64,000 nt of DNA from Pelagerythrobacter marensis (GTDB lineage: Bacteria; Pseudomonadota; Alphaproteobacteria; Sphingomonadales; Sphingomonadaceae): NCBI RefSeq assembly GCF_036700095.1, contig NZ_CP144918.1, positions 683,001 through 747,000 of the forward strand. The letters run 5' to 3'. The first letter of the stretch is position 1. The number at the start of each line of letters is the position of its first letter. The position numbers and the translations under genes are program-made. Below the pieces are notes generated by a model. That model did no database searches, was not told the DNA's origin, and saw only the letters and a list, made by a program, of their open reading frames with translations. Shown here in pieces: positions 16,842 through 26,037 of the stretch.

Positions 16842-18034
16842 GCGTGGCGACGACTCTCGATATCGCCAGCGTGCGCGAGGATTTTCCCGGCCTCCGCGCG
16901 CCCGGGGGCGAGCCATGGCACTACCTCGACACTGCAGCCACGGCGCAAAAGCCGCAGGCCGTGATCGATGCCGTGTCGCGGGCGATCGGCGCCGATTATG
17001 CCACCGTCCATCGCGGCGTCTATTCGCGTTCTGCCGAGATGACGCTCGGTTACGAGGCGGCACGGCGGCGGGTCGCGGGCTTTGTCGGCGGGCGGGAGGA
17101 TGAGCTGGTCTTCACCCGCGGCGCGACCGAGGCGATCAACCTCGTCGCCCACAGCTACCCGAACAAGGGCCGCGTGTTGCTCTCCACGCTCGAGCATCAT
17201 TCGAACATCGTGCCGTGGCAGCTGGCCGGGTGGGAAGTCGACGTCTGCCCGCTGACTCTGGACGGCAAGATCGACCTCGACGCGGCCGAGGCAATGCTGA
17301 CGCGCGAGCACACGATGGTCGCATTCGCGCATGTTTCCAACGTCCTCGGCTCGACGCTCGACGTCGAGCGCGCGGCGGCGCTGGCGCATTCGGTGGGTGC
17401 GAAGCTGCTGATCGACGGGTGCCAGGCGGTGCCGCGCCTGCCGGTCGATGTCGCCGCGCTCGGCTGCGATTTCTATGCCTTCAGCGCGCACAAGCTCTAC
17501 GGACCGACCGGGATCGGTGCGCTCTGGGCGCGCTCGGAGCTGCTGGAGGCCATGCCCCCCTGGCAGGGCGGCGGTTCGATGATCGAGAAAGTCGCGTTCG
17601 AGAAGACGACGTATGCCCCGCCGCCGCAGCGGTTCGAGGCGGGGACCCCGGCGATCGTCGAGGCGATCGGCTTTGCCGCCGCCTGCGACTATGTCGAGCG
17701 GATCGGGCTCGAGCATATCCACGCGCACGAATGCACGCTGGTCGAACGCCTTCGCGAAAGCCTGCGGGAGATGAACGACGTGACCGTGTTCGGCCCGCCG
17801 GACAGCGCGGGCATCGTCAGTTTTGCGATGGACGGGGTTCATCCGCACGACTTGGGCACCATATTGGATGAAGAAAACGTGGCGATCCGCGCCGGGCACC
17901 ATTGCGCGCAGCCGTTGATGGCGCATCTGGGCGTTCCGGCCACAGCACGGGCGAGCTTCGGCCTCTATTCGCACGAGGACGACCTCGAAGCGCTGTTGCG
18001 CGGGATCGATCGCACCAGGAGGATCTTCGGATGA
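16838..18034 (+). CDS. sufS: Cysteine desulfurase SufS
   Basis: A 398-residue group II PLP-dependent desulfurase that removes sulfur from cysteine for cluster assembly. Lys219 in SAHKLYGP is the PLP lysine; Cys356 in RAGHHCAQP is the persulfide-forming cysteine; His121 in STLEHHSN stacks on the cofactor. The start is GTG at 16838 (GTG 16844 also possible). No sufE gene follows, so the sulfur acceptor must be encoded elsewhere or be SufB itself. Confidence 0.96.
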   Translation: MSVATTLDIASVREDFPGLRAPGGEPWHYLDTAATAQKPQAVIDAVSRAIGADYATVHRGVYSRSAEMTLGYEAARRRVAGFVGGREDELVFTRGATEAINLVAHSYPNKGRVLLSTLEHHSNIVPWQLAGWEVDVCPLTLDGKIDLDAAEAMLTREHTMVAFAHVSNVLGSTLDVERAAALAHSVGAKLLIDGCQAVPRLPVDVAALGCDFYAFSAHKLYGPTGIGALWARSELLEAMPPWQGGGSMIEKVAFEKTTYAPPPQRFEAGTPAIVEAIGFAAACDYVERIGLEHIHAHECTLVERLRESLREMNDVTVFGPPDSAGIVSFAMDGVHPHDLGTILDEENVAIRAGHHCAQPLMAHLGVPATARASFGLYSHEDDLEALLRGIDRTRRIFG

Positions 18035-18552
18035 CCGAAGCGAACGAGAAGAAGAGAGACTACGTCGCCGCGCCGACGCCTTACGAGGCAGTCGAGAAGC
18101 CGCCCCGCGCGCGGGTGGAGGATGCGGTCGATGCGGTCGAGGAACCGGGCGCGGACGAAACCGCGCGCGAGACGCTGTCGCGCAAGCGCGACTATCTCGA
18201 AGGGTTCCTGCAGAAGAAGCCGGAAAGCCTTCCGGGCGGCGCGCCGGGCGGCGAACTCTACGAGGCGGTCGTCGCCGCGCTGAAGGAAATCTACGACCCG
18301 GAGATTCCGGTGAATATCTACGACCTGGGCCTGATCTACGGCGTCGAGGTCGATGACGAGGGCGGGGTCGTCGTCACGATGACGCTGACCACGCCGCATT
18401 GCCCGGTCGCCGAAACGATGCCGGGCGAAGTCGAGCTGCGCGCCGCAAGCGTGCCCGGCGTGCGCGATGCCGAAGTCAACCTCGTCTGGGACCCGCCCTG
18501 GGGCCCCGAAAAGATGACCGACGAGGCCCGCCTGGAACTGGGGATGTTGTGA
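18031..18552 (+). CDS. sufT: SUF-associated MIP18/DUF59 protein SufT
   Basis: A 173-residue protein in two parts. Residues 1-75 are a charged, likely disordered extension. Residues 80-173 are the DUF59/MIP18 domain, with LKEIYDPEIPVNIYDLGLIY and MTLTTPHCPVAETMPGEV (conserved Cys). It assists maturation of Fe-S proteins. The ATG at 18031 overlaps the sufS stop (ATGA). Confidence 0.9.
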   Translation: MTEANEKKRDYVAAPTPYEAVEKPPRARVEDAVDAVEEPGADETARETLSRKRDYLEGFLQKKPESLPGGAPGGELYEAVVAALKEIYDPEIPVNIYDLGLIYGVEVDDEGGVVVTMTLTTPHCPVAETMPGEVELRAASVPGVRDAEVNLVWDPPWGPEKMTDEARLELGML

Positions 18553-18911
18553 TGGCCGAAACGAAAACCCGCCCCGCGCCGAAGGCCGCGGTCGTGCTGA
18601 CCGCGGCGGCCGAGCAGCGGATCGCAGACCTTATGGCCCAGGCGCCGGAAGACGCCATCGGGGTGAAGCTGTCGACCCCGCGCCGCGGGTGTTCGGGCCT
18701 TGCCTACTCGGTCGATTACGTGAGCGAAGAAAAGGCGTTCGACGAGAAGATCGAAACCCCGGGCGGCACGTTCTATATCGACGGGGCCAGCGTCCTCTAT
18801 CTGATCGGCAGCACGATGGATTGGCGAGAGGACGATTTCACCGCCGGGTTCGTGTTCGAAAATCCCAATGCCAAGGGCGCCTGCGGCTGCGGCGAAAGCT
18901 TCATGGTCTAG
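18552..18911 (+). CDS. sufA: A-type iron-sulfur carrier SufA
   Basis: A 119-residue HesB-family carrier, last gene of the suf operon. The ligands Cys47 (RRGCSGL), Cys111 and Cys113 (CGCGESF) are present. Its start shares the A of the sufT stop (TGATG). A convergent-junction repeat begins 17 bases after its stop. Confidence 0.92.
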   Translation: MAETKTRPAPKAAVVLTAAAEQRIADLMAQAPEDAIGVKLSTPRRGCSGLAYSVDYVSEEKAFDEKIETPGGTFYIDGASVLYLIGSTMDWREDDFTAGFVFENPNAKGACGCGESFMV

Positions 18912-18927
18912 GCTTGTTGGTTGAGAC

Positions 18928-18993
18928 GGCCCCGGCCCGCTTCAGCCTTGCCGAAAACGACTCCAAGGCGTGTTCTCAGCACGGCTGAACCGC
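18928..18993 (-). repeat. Convergent-junction repeat, copy B with an inverted half-copy
   Basis: Bases 18928-18965, read on the minus strand, repeat the family sequence (GAGTCGTTTTCGGC, then AAGGCTGAAGCGG). Right beside it, 18970-18993 on the plus strand, is a diverged inverted copy (GTGTTCTCAGC, then ACGGCTGAACCGC). The TAG start of the family is changed to TGG here and is not a stop codon. It separates sufA from the convergent gene ending at 18998. Confidence 0.7.
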
Positions 18994-18997
18994 TTCT

Positions 18998-19699
18998 TCA
19001 CCGAAAGCGATCCTGGCGGTCTCGCGCCAGCACCCGCTGGGGTGTCTCATCCGCGCCCAGGGGCCGGCCCAGCCAGGCCCGGGCGGCATCGGCGAGCAAG
19101 AGCGGCCATTCCGGCGAATTGTCCTCCGGCCGGGTCGCGTGCTGGATGCGGATCAAGGTTTTCGCCGCCCGCTCCGAGACGGCAGGCGCTCTTCTGCCGC
19201 CGGTGGCGAACAGGATTCGCCGGGCGAGACGGCATTCGGCCCCGGTGATATGCGGCACGCCGCCAGTCCGGCGTACGCGCGACGGGCCGCACCCTTCGAT
19301 CACCGCCGCTTCGATTTGCTGCAGGGCATAGCTTCGCAAGCTGTCGGGAACCGAACGCGCGCGTTCGATCAGCCGGACGAGCAGTTCGAGCTCCGCCATC
19401 GTCACAGGCTTTCCGCCGGCCTCGATCGCACCGACAAGCCACTGCGCCTTGCCCGCGTCGCAGGTCTGCGGCGGATGGCTTTCGCGAAGCACGAATTCGC
19501 ACAGCGCGTCGACGAAGAAGTCGATCCATTCGCCGCTTGCCCGCCACAACGAACGGTTGAGCGCCAGGATCGCTTCGGCCTCGTCCCGGCCGATGGCGCC
19601 ATCGCTCCACCCGAGCTGGCGCAGCGCGAGCAGCGACGGGGGCGAGATCGCCCCTTCCGCCGCGGCGGAGCGTGCCAGGTCGGTGAACCCGATGGTCAT
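18998..19699 (-). CDS. Conserved protein of unknown function
   Basis: A 233-residue soluble protein without signal peptide or recognised domain. It is mostly helical, with WSDGAIGRDEAEAILALNRSL, a segment like a calcium-loop helix (DEAEAIL) though not a proper EF hand, and GEWIDFFVDALCEFVLR with two aromatic-rich helices. Similar architecture is seen in sphingomonad hypothetical proteins. ATG 19699 is chosen as the first start giving a coherent N terminus. It converges on sufA. Confidence 0.65.
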   Translation of the reverse strand: MTIGFTDLARSAAAEGAISPPSLLALRQLGWSDGAIGRDEAEAILALNRSLWRASGEWIDFFVDALCEFVLRESHPPQTCDAGKAQWLVGAIEAGGKPVTMAELELLVRLIERARSVPDSLRSYALQQIEAAVIEGCGPSRVRRTGGVPHITGAECRLARRILFATGGRRAPAVSERAAKTLIRIQHATRPEDNSPEWPLLLADAARAWLGRPLGADETPQRVLARDRQDRFR

Positions 19700-19782
19700 C
19701 GCGTCGGTCCTCCCATGCGGAACGGGGCGATTTTCGACCCGATTTCGTAAACAGGGGGTTACCGCAGCGCTCCGCCTGCCGC

Positions 19783-20220
19783 CTATCTGCGGCGCAATGC
19801 CGCAACACAGGCGGCCCGGTCGACATCGAGCCCGTCCGAGGCCCGCCGCGCGTCGACATACGTCGCGGTCGGCTGCGCCCCCGGCCGCAGTGGATAGAGG
19901 TAGACGTCGAGCACGCACGCATCGCCGGTGAACTGCAGCTTGCGCGCGTCCCCCTCCCACACGTCGAGCCGCGCCGTCCCGAAAGCGCGCTGCAAGGCCT
20001 CGACATCGGCGCCGATGACCCCCTCGAGACCCGGCAGGTCCATAACGCGCGGAGGGCGGAAGGCGGAAGACGGCGGTTGCGGCCGGGTCGGCGGCGGTGC
20101 CGGGCGCGTCGCATCCGGGCGCGCCGGGTCCGGCGCGCTTGTCGAAGGCGCGGGGACGGTGGCGCATGCGCCGAGGAGCGGCAGCAGGGCGAATGCGACG
20201 AATCTAGGACGAACTGGCAA
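19783..20220 (-). CDS. Small lipoprotein
   Basis: About 145 residues. The signal FALLPLLGAC ends in a lipobox cysteine (Cys19), followed by a long Pro/Ala-rich linker (22-60) and a compact C-terminal domain with DLPGLEGVIGADVEALQRAFG and FTGDACVLDVYLYP. The start appears to be TTG at 20220, overlapping the upstream gene by 17 bases; no ATG or GTG fits the signal peptide. Function is unknown; the domain resembles outer-membrane assembly lipoproteins only loosely. Confidence 0.6.
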   Translation of the reverse strand: MPVRPRFVAFALLPLLGACATVPAPSTSAPDPARPDATRPAPPPTRPQPPSSAFRPPRVMDLPGLEGVIGADVEALQRAFGTARLDVWEGDARKLQFTGDACVLDVYLYPLRPGAQPTATYVDARRASDGLDVDRAACVAALRRR

Positions 20221-20911
20221 TGGCAACGGACGTTTCCTTGCGGCGATGGACGAGGTGCACGGCGGCGGCTGCGCCCAGGACGGGCGCGAGAAGATTGACG
20301 AAGGGCACCGCCAGGAGGCCGGCGATCGTGCCGCCGAGTAGGAACCGCTCGGCCGCGTGGAGCGGACCGTTCGCGGTCGCAGGCCCTTGGCGATGACGCG
20401 TCCAGGCCAGGTCCTGCAGCTCGCGACCGAGCAGCCAGGCGTTGACCGCCCAGAACACGATTGCCGGCCCGATCGCGGTGAACACCAGCGGAACGGCGAG
20501 CGCGAGAGCCAGGAGATTGGCCAGCACCGCGCGCAAGGTGGCGCGGGCGCTCGTGCCCATCTCCTCGCGCCAGGGCACCGCCCGCGCGGTCTTCCGGGCA
20601 TCGGGATAGTGCCGCGCTTCCACCGCGGCGACGATCTCGTCGGCGAAGAACTGCAGCACTGCCAATGCGACGAGACGAAACAGCAGCCATCCCCCGACGA
20701 GCGCGAGCAGCAGCCCCACCAGGGCGCCCACGCCTTCGCCGCCGGCGATATCCCACCGGTCGAGCGCGGCATCGACCGCGACGCCGGCGGCAACGCCTGC
20801 GGCGACGAACACGGCCAGCGTGATCGCAACCGACTTGACCAGAACGCGCAGAATCGCCGGATCGGTCAGCTGGCCGGCGGCGCGGCCGAGGGCGGAAAGG
20901 AGCGCGAACAT
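20204..20911 (-). CDS. EI24/CysZ-like membrane protein
   Basis: A 235-residue polytopic protein with about four long transmembrane segments (near 27-47, 60-95, 135-165 and 185-225). The arrangement and the motif VFWAVNAWLLGRELQDLAWTR (split as WAVNAYLLGREY-like in the family) match the EI24 domain group that includes the sulfate permease CysZ. No sulfur gene lies beside it, so sulfate transport is not assumed. ATG 20911 gives the family N terminus. Confidence 0.75.
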   Translation of the reverse strand: MFALLSALGRAAGQLTDPAILRVLVKSVAITLAVFVAAGVAAGVAVDAALDRWDIAGGEGVGALVGLLLALVGGWLLFRLVALAVLQFFADEIVAAVEARHYPDARKTARAVPWREEMGTSARATLRAVLANLLALALAVPLVFTAIGPAIVFWAVNAWLLGRELQDLAWTRHRQGPATANGPLHAAERFLLGGTIAGLLAVPFVNLLAPVLGAAAAVHLVHRRKETSVAIASSS

Positions 20912-21035
20912 CGTGGCGCGAAAATGGGGCGGGGCGCGGGGGCAAGTCAATCGCAAAGCCGCAGGGTGCACCCTTGGCGCGAGGGCTGCCAGCGGCTAGG
21001 CGCAAGGTCCTCTCGCGGCTTTTCCAGGACCACAC

Positions 21036-22043
21036 GTGACCCAGCAGACCAACGAACCCCGCTACGACGTGATCGCCATCGGCAATGCCATCGTCGATGT
21101 CATGGCGCCTTGCAGCGAGGAATTGCTCGACGAACTCGGTCTGGCCAAGGGCGGAATGACGCTGGTCGACGCCGCGCGCGCGGAAGAGCTTTACTCGGCG
21201 ATGGGCCCCGCGCGGGAAATCTCGGGCGGGTCGGCGGCGAACACCCTGGCGGGCCTTTCCGCCCTCGGCGCGCAATGCGCCTTCATCGGCCAGGTTGCCG
21301 ACGATCAGCTCGGCGCGGTTTTCGCGCACGACATCCGCGCCGTCGGGATCGATTTCGATACGCCGGCGCGGCAAGACGATCCCCCCACCGCACGCTGCCT
21401 GATCTTCGTCACGCCCGACGCGCAGCGGACGATGAACACGTTCCTCGGCGCGAGCCAGTTCCTGCCCCCTTCCACTCTCGATGCCGAAGCGGTCGCGGCG
21501 GCGAAGATCCTCTACCTCGAAGGCTATCTCTGGGACCCGGAAGAGCCGCGCGCCGCGATGCGCCGGGCGATCGAGGCGGCGCGGGCCGCCGGGCGCAAGG
21601 TCGCCTTTACCCTGTCCGAAGTCTTCGTGATCGAGCGCCACGGCGACGATTTCCGGGCGCTGATCGACGACGGCCTGATCGACATCCTCTTCGCCAATCA
21701 CCTCGAACTCGCGGCATTGACGGGGGAGGAAGGGCTGGAAGCCGGGATCGCCGCATTGCGCGACAAAGTGCCGACCCTGGTCGTGACCCGCAGCGCCGAG
21801 GGTGCGGTGGCGGTTCACGAGGGGGAACGCGCCGAAGTCCCGGCCGAGCCGATCGACAAGGTGGTCGACACGACCGGCGCGGGCGATCTCTTCGCCGCCG
21901 GTTTTCTCTATGGCTACGTTCGCGGGGAACCGCTGGAAACGTGCCTGCGCCGCGGCGCCATCGCCGCCTGCGAGATCATCTCGCACTATGGCGCGCGTAC
22001 CGAGGCCGACCTGACCCGGCTGATGGCCGAAAAGCTGGGCTAA
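21036..22043 (+). CDS. Adenosine kinase-type PfkB sugar kinase
   Basis: A 335-residue ribokinase-family enzyme, most like bacterial adenosine kinases. VIAIGNAIVDV at the start, SGGSAANTLAGLSALG for substrate binding, and DTTGAGDLFAAGFLYG with the catalytic Asp and anion hole are visible. It would salvage adenosine to AMP, and purD, its convergent neighbour, is also purine metabolism. The GTG at 21036 is the start; the C terminus ends seven bases from the purD stop. Confidence 0.82.
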   Translation: MTQQTNEPRYDVIAIGNAIVDVMAPCSEELLDELGLAKGGMTLVDAARAEELYSAMGPAREISGGSAANTLAGLSALGAQCAFIGQVADDQLGAVFAHDIRAVGIDFDTPARQDDPPTARCLIFVTPDAQRTMNTFLGASQFLPPSTLDAEAVAAAKILYLEGYLWDPEEPRAAMRRAIEAARAAGRKVAFTLSEVFVIERHGDDFRALIDDGLIDILFANHLELAALTGEEGLEAGIAALRDKVPTLVVTRSAEGAVAVHEGERAEVPAEPIDKVVDTTGAGDLFAAGFLYGYVRGEPLETCLRRGAIAACEIISHYGARTEADLTRLMAEKLG

Positions 22044-22049
22044 CCCGCC

Positions 22050-23342
22050 TCAGCGGCCGCTGCGTTCGCGCTCGACCTCGCGCCAACCGATATCGCGGCG
22101 GCAGAAGCCGGTGGGAAAATCGATCGCGTCGACCGCCTGATAGGCCGCCGCCTGCGCCTCGGTCACGCTGTCGCCCGTCGCGGTGACGTTGAGCACCCGG
22201 CCGCCATTGGCGACGAGCGTGTCGCCCGCGCGCCTGGTGCCCGCGTGGAAGACTTTCGCGCCGCTGGCTTCGGCATCCCCGAGGTCGATCGCGCCACCTT
22301 TTTCAGGCGCGCCGGGATAGCCGTTGGCGGCCATGACCACGGTCAGCGCCGTCTTGGGGGAGCGCTGCACAGGGTCGCACGTGCCGAGCCGGTTTTCGGC
22401 GCAGGCGAGCATCAGTTCGCCCAGATCGCTTTCCATCCGCATCATCAGCACCTGGCATTCGGGATCGCCGAACCGCGCATTGTACTCGATCAGCCTGGGG
22501 CCGTCTTCGGTGAGCATCAGGCCGGCATAGAGCACGCCGGAGTAAGGCATCCCTTCGTCCGCCATTGCGCGCACCGTCGGCGCGATTATGCGCTTGAGAA
22601 CCTCGCCGTGGAGCGTGGGGGTCAGCACTTTTGCCGGGCTGTAGGCGCCCATCCCGCCGGTATTCGGCCCGGTATCGCCATCGCCCACGCGCTTGTGATC
22701 CTGCGCGGTGCCGCAGGGCAGGATCGTGGCACCGTCGGTAAGCGCGAAGAAGCTCGCCTCCTCGCCTTCGAGAAATTCCTCGATCACGACTTCGGCCCCG
22801 GCCTCGCCGAACTGGCCGCCGAACATGTCGGCCAGCGCGGCTTCGGCCTCGCCGCGGGTCTGCGCGATCACCACCCCCTTGCCGGCGGCGAGCCCGTCGG
22901 CCTTGAGCACGTAAGGCGCGGCGAACCGGTCGAGCGCGGCAGTCGCTTCGCCGAGCGAGGCAGTGCGGACGTAGCCGGCGGTGGGGATTCCCGCGCGTTC
23001 GCACAGATCCTTGGTAAAGCCCTTGCTTCCTTCGAGCTGCGCGGCCGCTTTCGACGGTCCGAAGACCGAAATGCCTTCGGCGCGCAGCGAATCGGCGAGG
23101 CCGTCGACCAGCGGCGCTTCCGGCCCCACGACCACCAGGCCGATGCGGTGTTCGTCGCAGAACGCGATCACTGCGCCGTGATCGGCCGCATCCAGCGCCA
23201 CGCAAGTGGCATGTTCGGCAATGCCGGGGTTGCCGGGGGCCGCGTAGAACTTATCCTCGGCACGCGAGAGAAGGCGGGATTGCGCCAGCTTCCACGCCAG
23301 CGCATGTTCGCGCCCGCCCGAGCCCAGCAGAAGGATGTTCAT
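22050..23342 (-). CDS. purD: Phosphoribosylamine-glycine ligase
   Basis: A 430-residue ATP-grasp enzyme that joins phosphoribosylamine to glycine in purine synthesis. [16 protein letters not shown] at the N terminus, [43 protein letters not shown] and [13 protein letters not shown] are all present. The ATG at 23342-23340 overlaps the xseA start codon on the other strand within a CATG. The ribosome site GGAG lies five bases upstream, inside the xseA coding region. Confidence 0.95.
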   Translation of the reverse strand: MNILLLGSGGREHALAWKLAQSRLLSRAEDKFYAAPGNPGIAEHATCVALDAADHGAVIAFCDEHRIGLVVVGPEAPLVDGLADSLRAEGISVFGPSKAAAQLEGSKGFTKDLCERAGIPTAGYVRTASLGEATAALDRFAAPYVLKADGLAAGKGVVIAQTRGEAEAALADMFGGQFGEAGAEVVIEEFLEGEEASFFALTDGATILPCGTAQDHKRVGDGDTGPNTGGMGAYSPAKVLTPTLHGEVLKRIIAPTVRAMADEGMPYSGVLYAGLMLTEDGPRLIEYNARFGDPECQVLMMRMESDLGELMLACAENRLGTCDPVQRSPKTALTVVMAANGYPGAPEKGGAIDLGDAEASGAKVFHAGTRRAGDTLVANGGRVLNVTATGDSVTEAQAAAYQAVDAIDFPTGFCRRDIGWREVERERSGR

Positions 23343-24849
23343 GGCCGCTCCAGATTTCGACGATGGTGGCAGAGACGATGGCAGTGGCGGGCTCGTAGCG
23401 CGCTCGCGCCAAGGGGACAACGCCGAGCCGCTTTCGATTACCGAGGTTTCCAACCTTCTCAAGCGGACGGTCGAGGACCGTTTCGGCTTCGTCCGCCTGC
23501 GCGGCGAGCTTTCCGGTGTCAAGCGGGCCGCGTCGGGCCATGTCTATCTGTGCCTGAAGGATGAAGGCGCGGTGATCGACGGGGTCATGTGGCGCGGCAC
23601 TGCACAGCGGCTGACGTTCGCGCCGGAGGACGGGCTGGAGGTCGTCGCGTCGGGCAAGCTGACGACTTATCCCGGCCGTTCGAAGTACCAGATCGTTATC
23701 GACAGCCTCGAAATCGCGGGCGAGGGGGCCTTGCTCGCGCTGCTGGAAAAGACGCGCGCGCGGCTCGCCGCAGAGGGGCTGTTCGCGCCCGAGCGGAAAC
23801 GGGCCCTGCCGTTCCTGCCGCGGACGATCGGGGTGGTGACGAGCCCCACCGGGGCGGTGATTCGCGACATCCTGCATCGCCTGGCGGACCGGTTTCCCAG
23901 CCATGTCGTCGTCTGGCCGGTGCTGGTCCAGGGGCAGGGCGCGGCCGAGCAGGTGGCGACGGCGGTGCGCGGGTTCGGCGCACTCGATCCGGCCGGCTCA
24001 GGGGGCAGCGCGGTGCCGCGCCCCGATCTGCTGATCGTCGCGCGCGGCGGCGGCTCGATCGAGGACCTGTGGGCCTTCAACGAGGAGATCGTGGTCCGCG
24101 CGATAGCCGAAAGCCCGATCCCGGTGATTTCGGCCGTCGGTCACGAGACCGATACGACCCTGGCCGATCATGCGGCCGATCGCCGCGCCCCCACACCCAC
24201 CGCGGCGGCCGAGATTGCCGTGCCGGTGCGCGGGGAGCTGGTGGCGGCGGTGGCCGATTATGCCGCGCGCAAGCGGCGGGCGATCCTGCGGCCGGTGGCA
24301 ATGGGGCGCGAACGGCTGGAGGCGCGGGCGCAGCGCCTTCCCAGGGCGGAGGCGCTGCTCCAGCCCCAGGCGCAGAAGCTCGACGACCTGGCCGAACGCC
24401 TGCGGCGCGCGCTGGGCGACCGGGCGGGCCGGGGGCGGGAAAAGCTTTCCGAACTGCGCCTTTCGCCGACGGTGCTCCAGCGGGGCTTGCGCGACGCGCG
24501 CCGGCGGCTGGAAGGCCAGCGCCTCACTCCCCTGCTCGCGACGCTCCGCCTCCAGCGCGAGCGCGAGCGGTTCGCGGCGTTCGAGCGGCTTTATCTCTCG
24601 CTCGATCCCAAGGCGCCGCTGGCGCGCGGGTTCGTCCTGGTCAAGGATCATCGGGGCCAGCTGGTCCGTTCGCGCGCTGCCGCCGCTGCCGAGCCTTCGC
24701 TGGAGATCGAATTCGCCGACGGCGCGTTGCGGGTCGCGCCATCCGGTTCAGCCCCGGGCAAAGCGGCCGCGTCCAGAACGGCGAAGCGCACGTCCGCACC
24801 TGCGGACGGAAAGGCGCCGCGGCAGGAGGATTTGTTCGGCCGCGAATGA
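23341..24849 (+). CDS. xseA: Exodeoxyribonuclease VII large subunit
   Basis: A 502-residue nuclease subunit. The N-terminal OB fold (about 20-115, with [22 protein letters not shown]) precedes the catalytic domain ([55 protein letters not shown]). The C terminus is coiled-coil and Lys-rich. ATG 23341 with AAGGA five bases upstream is preferred over ATG 23335. The small subunit xseB is not adjacent. Confidence 0.93.
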   Translation: MAAPDFDDGGRDDGSGGLVARSRQGDNAEPLSITEVSNLLKRTVEDRFGFVRLRGELSGVKRAASGHVYLCLKDEGAVIDGVMWRGTAQRLTFAPEDGLEVVASGKLTTYPGRSKYQIVIDSLEIAGEGALLALLEKTRARLAAEGLFAPERKRALPFLPRTIGVVTSPTGAVIRDILHRLADRFPSHVVVWPVLVQGQGAAEQVATAVRGFGALDPAGSGGSAVPRPDLLIVARGGGSIEDLWAFNEEIVVRAIAESPIPVISAVGHETDTTLADHAADRRAPTPTAAAEIAVPVRGELVAAVADYAARKRRAILRPVAMGRERLEARAQRLPRAEALLQPQAQKLDDLAERLRRALGDRAGRGREKLSELRLSPTVLQRGLRDARRRLEGQRLTPLLATLRLQRERERFAAFERLYLSLDPKAPLARGFVLVKDHRGQLVRSRAAAAAEPSLEIEFADGALRVAPSGSAPGKAAASRTAKRTSAPADGKAPRQEDLFGRE

Positions 24850-24861
24850 CTTGCTAGGGCG

Positions 24862-25074
24862 ATGACCATGTTGATGAATTCCGGTAGCGGCGGCGAGGCG
24901 AAACTTGCTTATGGCCCCAACGGCTTTCGCGTTCTGCGCGCGGGCCAATACGTGTTCTGCGCCGTGACCGGGGAGGCGATTCCGCTGGAAGAGCTGCGAT
25001 ACTGGAGCGTCGAGCGGCAGGAAGCCTACGCCAGCGCGGAAATCGCCACTCGCCGCATGACGCAGGGCGAATGA
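24862..25074 (+). CDS. DUF2093 family small protein
   Basis: A 70-residue alphaproteobacterial protein of unknown function. AKLAYGPNGFRVLRAGQYVFCAVTGEAIPLEELRYWSVERQEAYA, split here into YGPNGFRVLRAG and IPLEELRYWSVERQEAY, is the family core. It lies 12 bases after xseA and overlaps the following M23 gene by four bases, so it is co-transcribed with both. Confidence 0.8.
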   Translation: MTMLMNSGSGGEAKLAYGPNGFRVLRAGQYVFCAVTGEAIPLEELRYWSVERQEAYASAEIATRRMTQGE

Positions 25075-26021
25075 GCGGGCGGCCTTTCCCGGTGCGCCTG
25101 TCGGGCGGCGCGGCCGCGATGCTCGCGCTGGCGAGCTGCATCCCCTCGCCCGGCATGCCCGACGAAGTGGTTCAGCCCGTGCCGGCCCCGGTTCCGGCCA
25201 ATCCCCCTTCTCCGCCGCCTTCTCCCGCGCCCGCGCCCGATATCGCGCGCACGCCCGGGCCGACGACGTTCCTGTTCGAGGGGGAAACCACGCAAGGCGG
25301 CTGGATCCGCGGACAGGCGCCGGCGGGAGCGGTTTCGGTTTCGCTGAACGACCAACCGGTCGTGCTCGACGCAGAAGGGCGCTTCTTCGCCGCCTTCGAT
25401 CGCGACGCGGGATCGCGCGCGACGCTGAGCGCGCAACTGGCGGACGGACGGACGATCGAAAGCCCGATCGCGATTGCCCCGCGCGACTGGAATATCGAAC
25501 ACGTCAATATCGCGCGCCGCACCGGCGGGCCGAGCGAGGCGTTCATGAAGATTCGCCGCCCGGAGCTGGCGCGGATCGCGGCCGCGCGCGCGATCGAATC
25601 GGACATTGCCGGCTGGCGGCAGGATTTCATGTGGCCGGTGACGGGCCGCATTTCGGGCCGGTTCGGCTCGCAGCGCATCTATCGCGGCGAGCCGGGCAGT
25701 TATCATTCCGGCCTCGACATCGCGACCGGCGAGAGCGGCACCCCTTTCGTCGCGCCCGCAGACGGCGTGGTCGTGCTCGCGACCGAGCGACCGTTCAGCC
25801 TCGAGGGCAACCTCTTGATCATCGATCACGGGCAAGGGCTGAACAGCGCCTTCCTCCATCTGTCGCGCATCGCGGTGGCGGAAGGGCAGGTGGTGCGGCG
25901 CGGGCAGTATATCGGCAATATCGGTTCGAGCGGGCGCGCGACCGGGCCGCACCTGCACTGGAGCATCAAGTGGCGCGACGCCCGCCTCGACCCGCTGCTG
26001 TTCCTCGGCCCGATGCCCTGA
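25071..26021 (+). CDS. M23-family peptidoglycan endopeptidase, lipoprotein
   Basis: A 316-residue envelope protein. The signal peptide ends at a lipobox (ALASC, Cys23), followed by a Pro/Ala-rich spacer (36-65) and a C-terminal LytM domain (about 185-316). Zinc ligands His212 and Asp216 (SYHSGLDIA) and the HLH pair at 294-296 are intact, so it is expected to be active rather than an EnvC-type regulator. The N-terminal half (70-150) resembles an Ig-like domain seen in other alphaproteobacterial M23 proteins. Confidence 0.88.
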   Translation: MSGRPFPVRLSGGAAAMLALASCIPSPGMPDEVVQPVPAPVPANPPSPPPSPAPAPDIARTPGPTTFLFEGETTQGGWIRGQAPAGAVSVSLNDQPVVLDAEGRFFAAFDRDAGSRATLSAQLADGRTIESPIAIAPRDWNIEHVNIARRTGGPSEAFMKIRRPELARIAAARAIESDIAGWRQDFMWPVTGRISGRFGSQRIYRGEPGSYHSGLDIATGESGTPFVAPADGVVVLATERPFSLEGNLLIIDHGQGLNSAFLHLSRIAVAEGQVVRRGQYIGNIGSSGRATGPHLHWSIKWRDARLDPLLFLGPMP

Positions 26022-26037
26022 GCCGCCGGCCGACGCG

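Noticed and set aside
19047-21986. A 979-codon minus-strand open frame
   Set aside because: It runs through the adenosine kinase antisense and through several minus-strand genes out of frame; low-complexity Arg-rich product, no recognisable domain.
22050-23522. A longer purD starting at 23522
   Set aside because: The extra 60 residues have no homology-like pattern and overlap xse[15 protein letters not shown] at 23342 is the family start with its own ribosome site.
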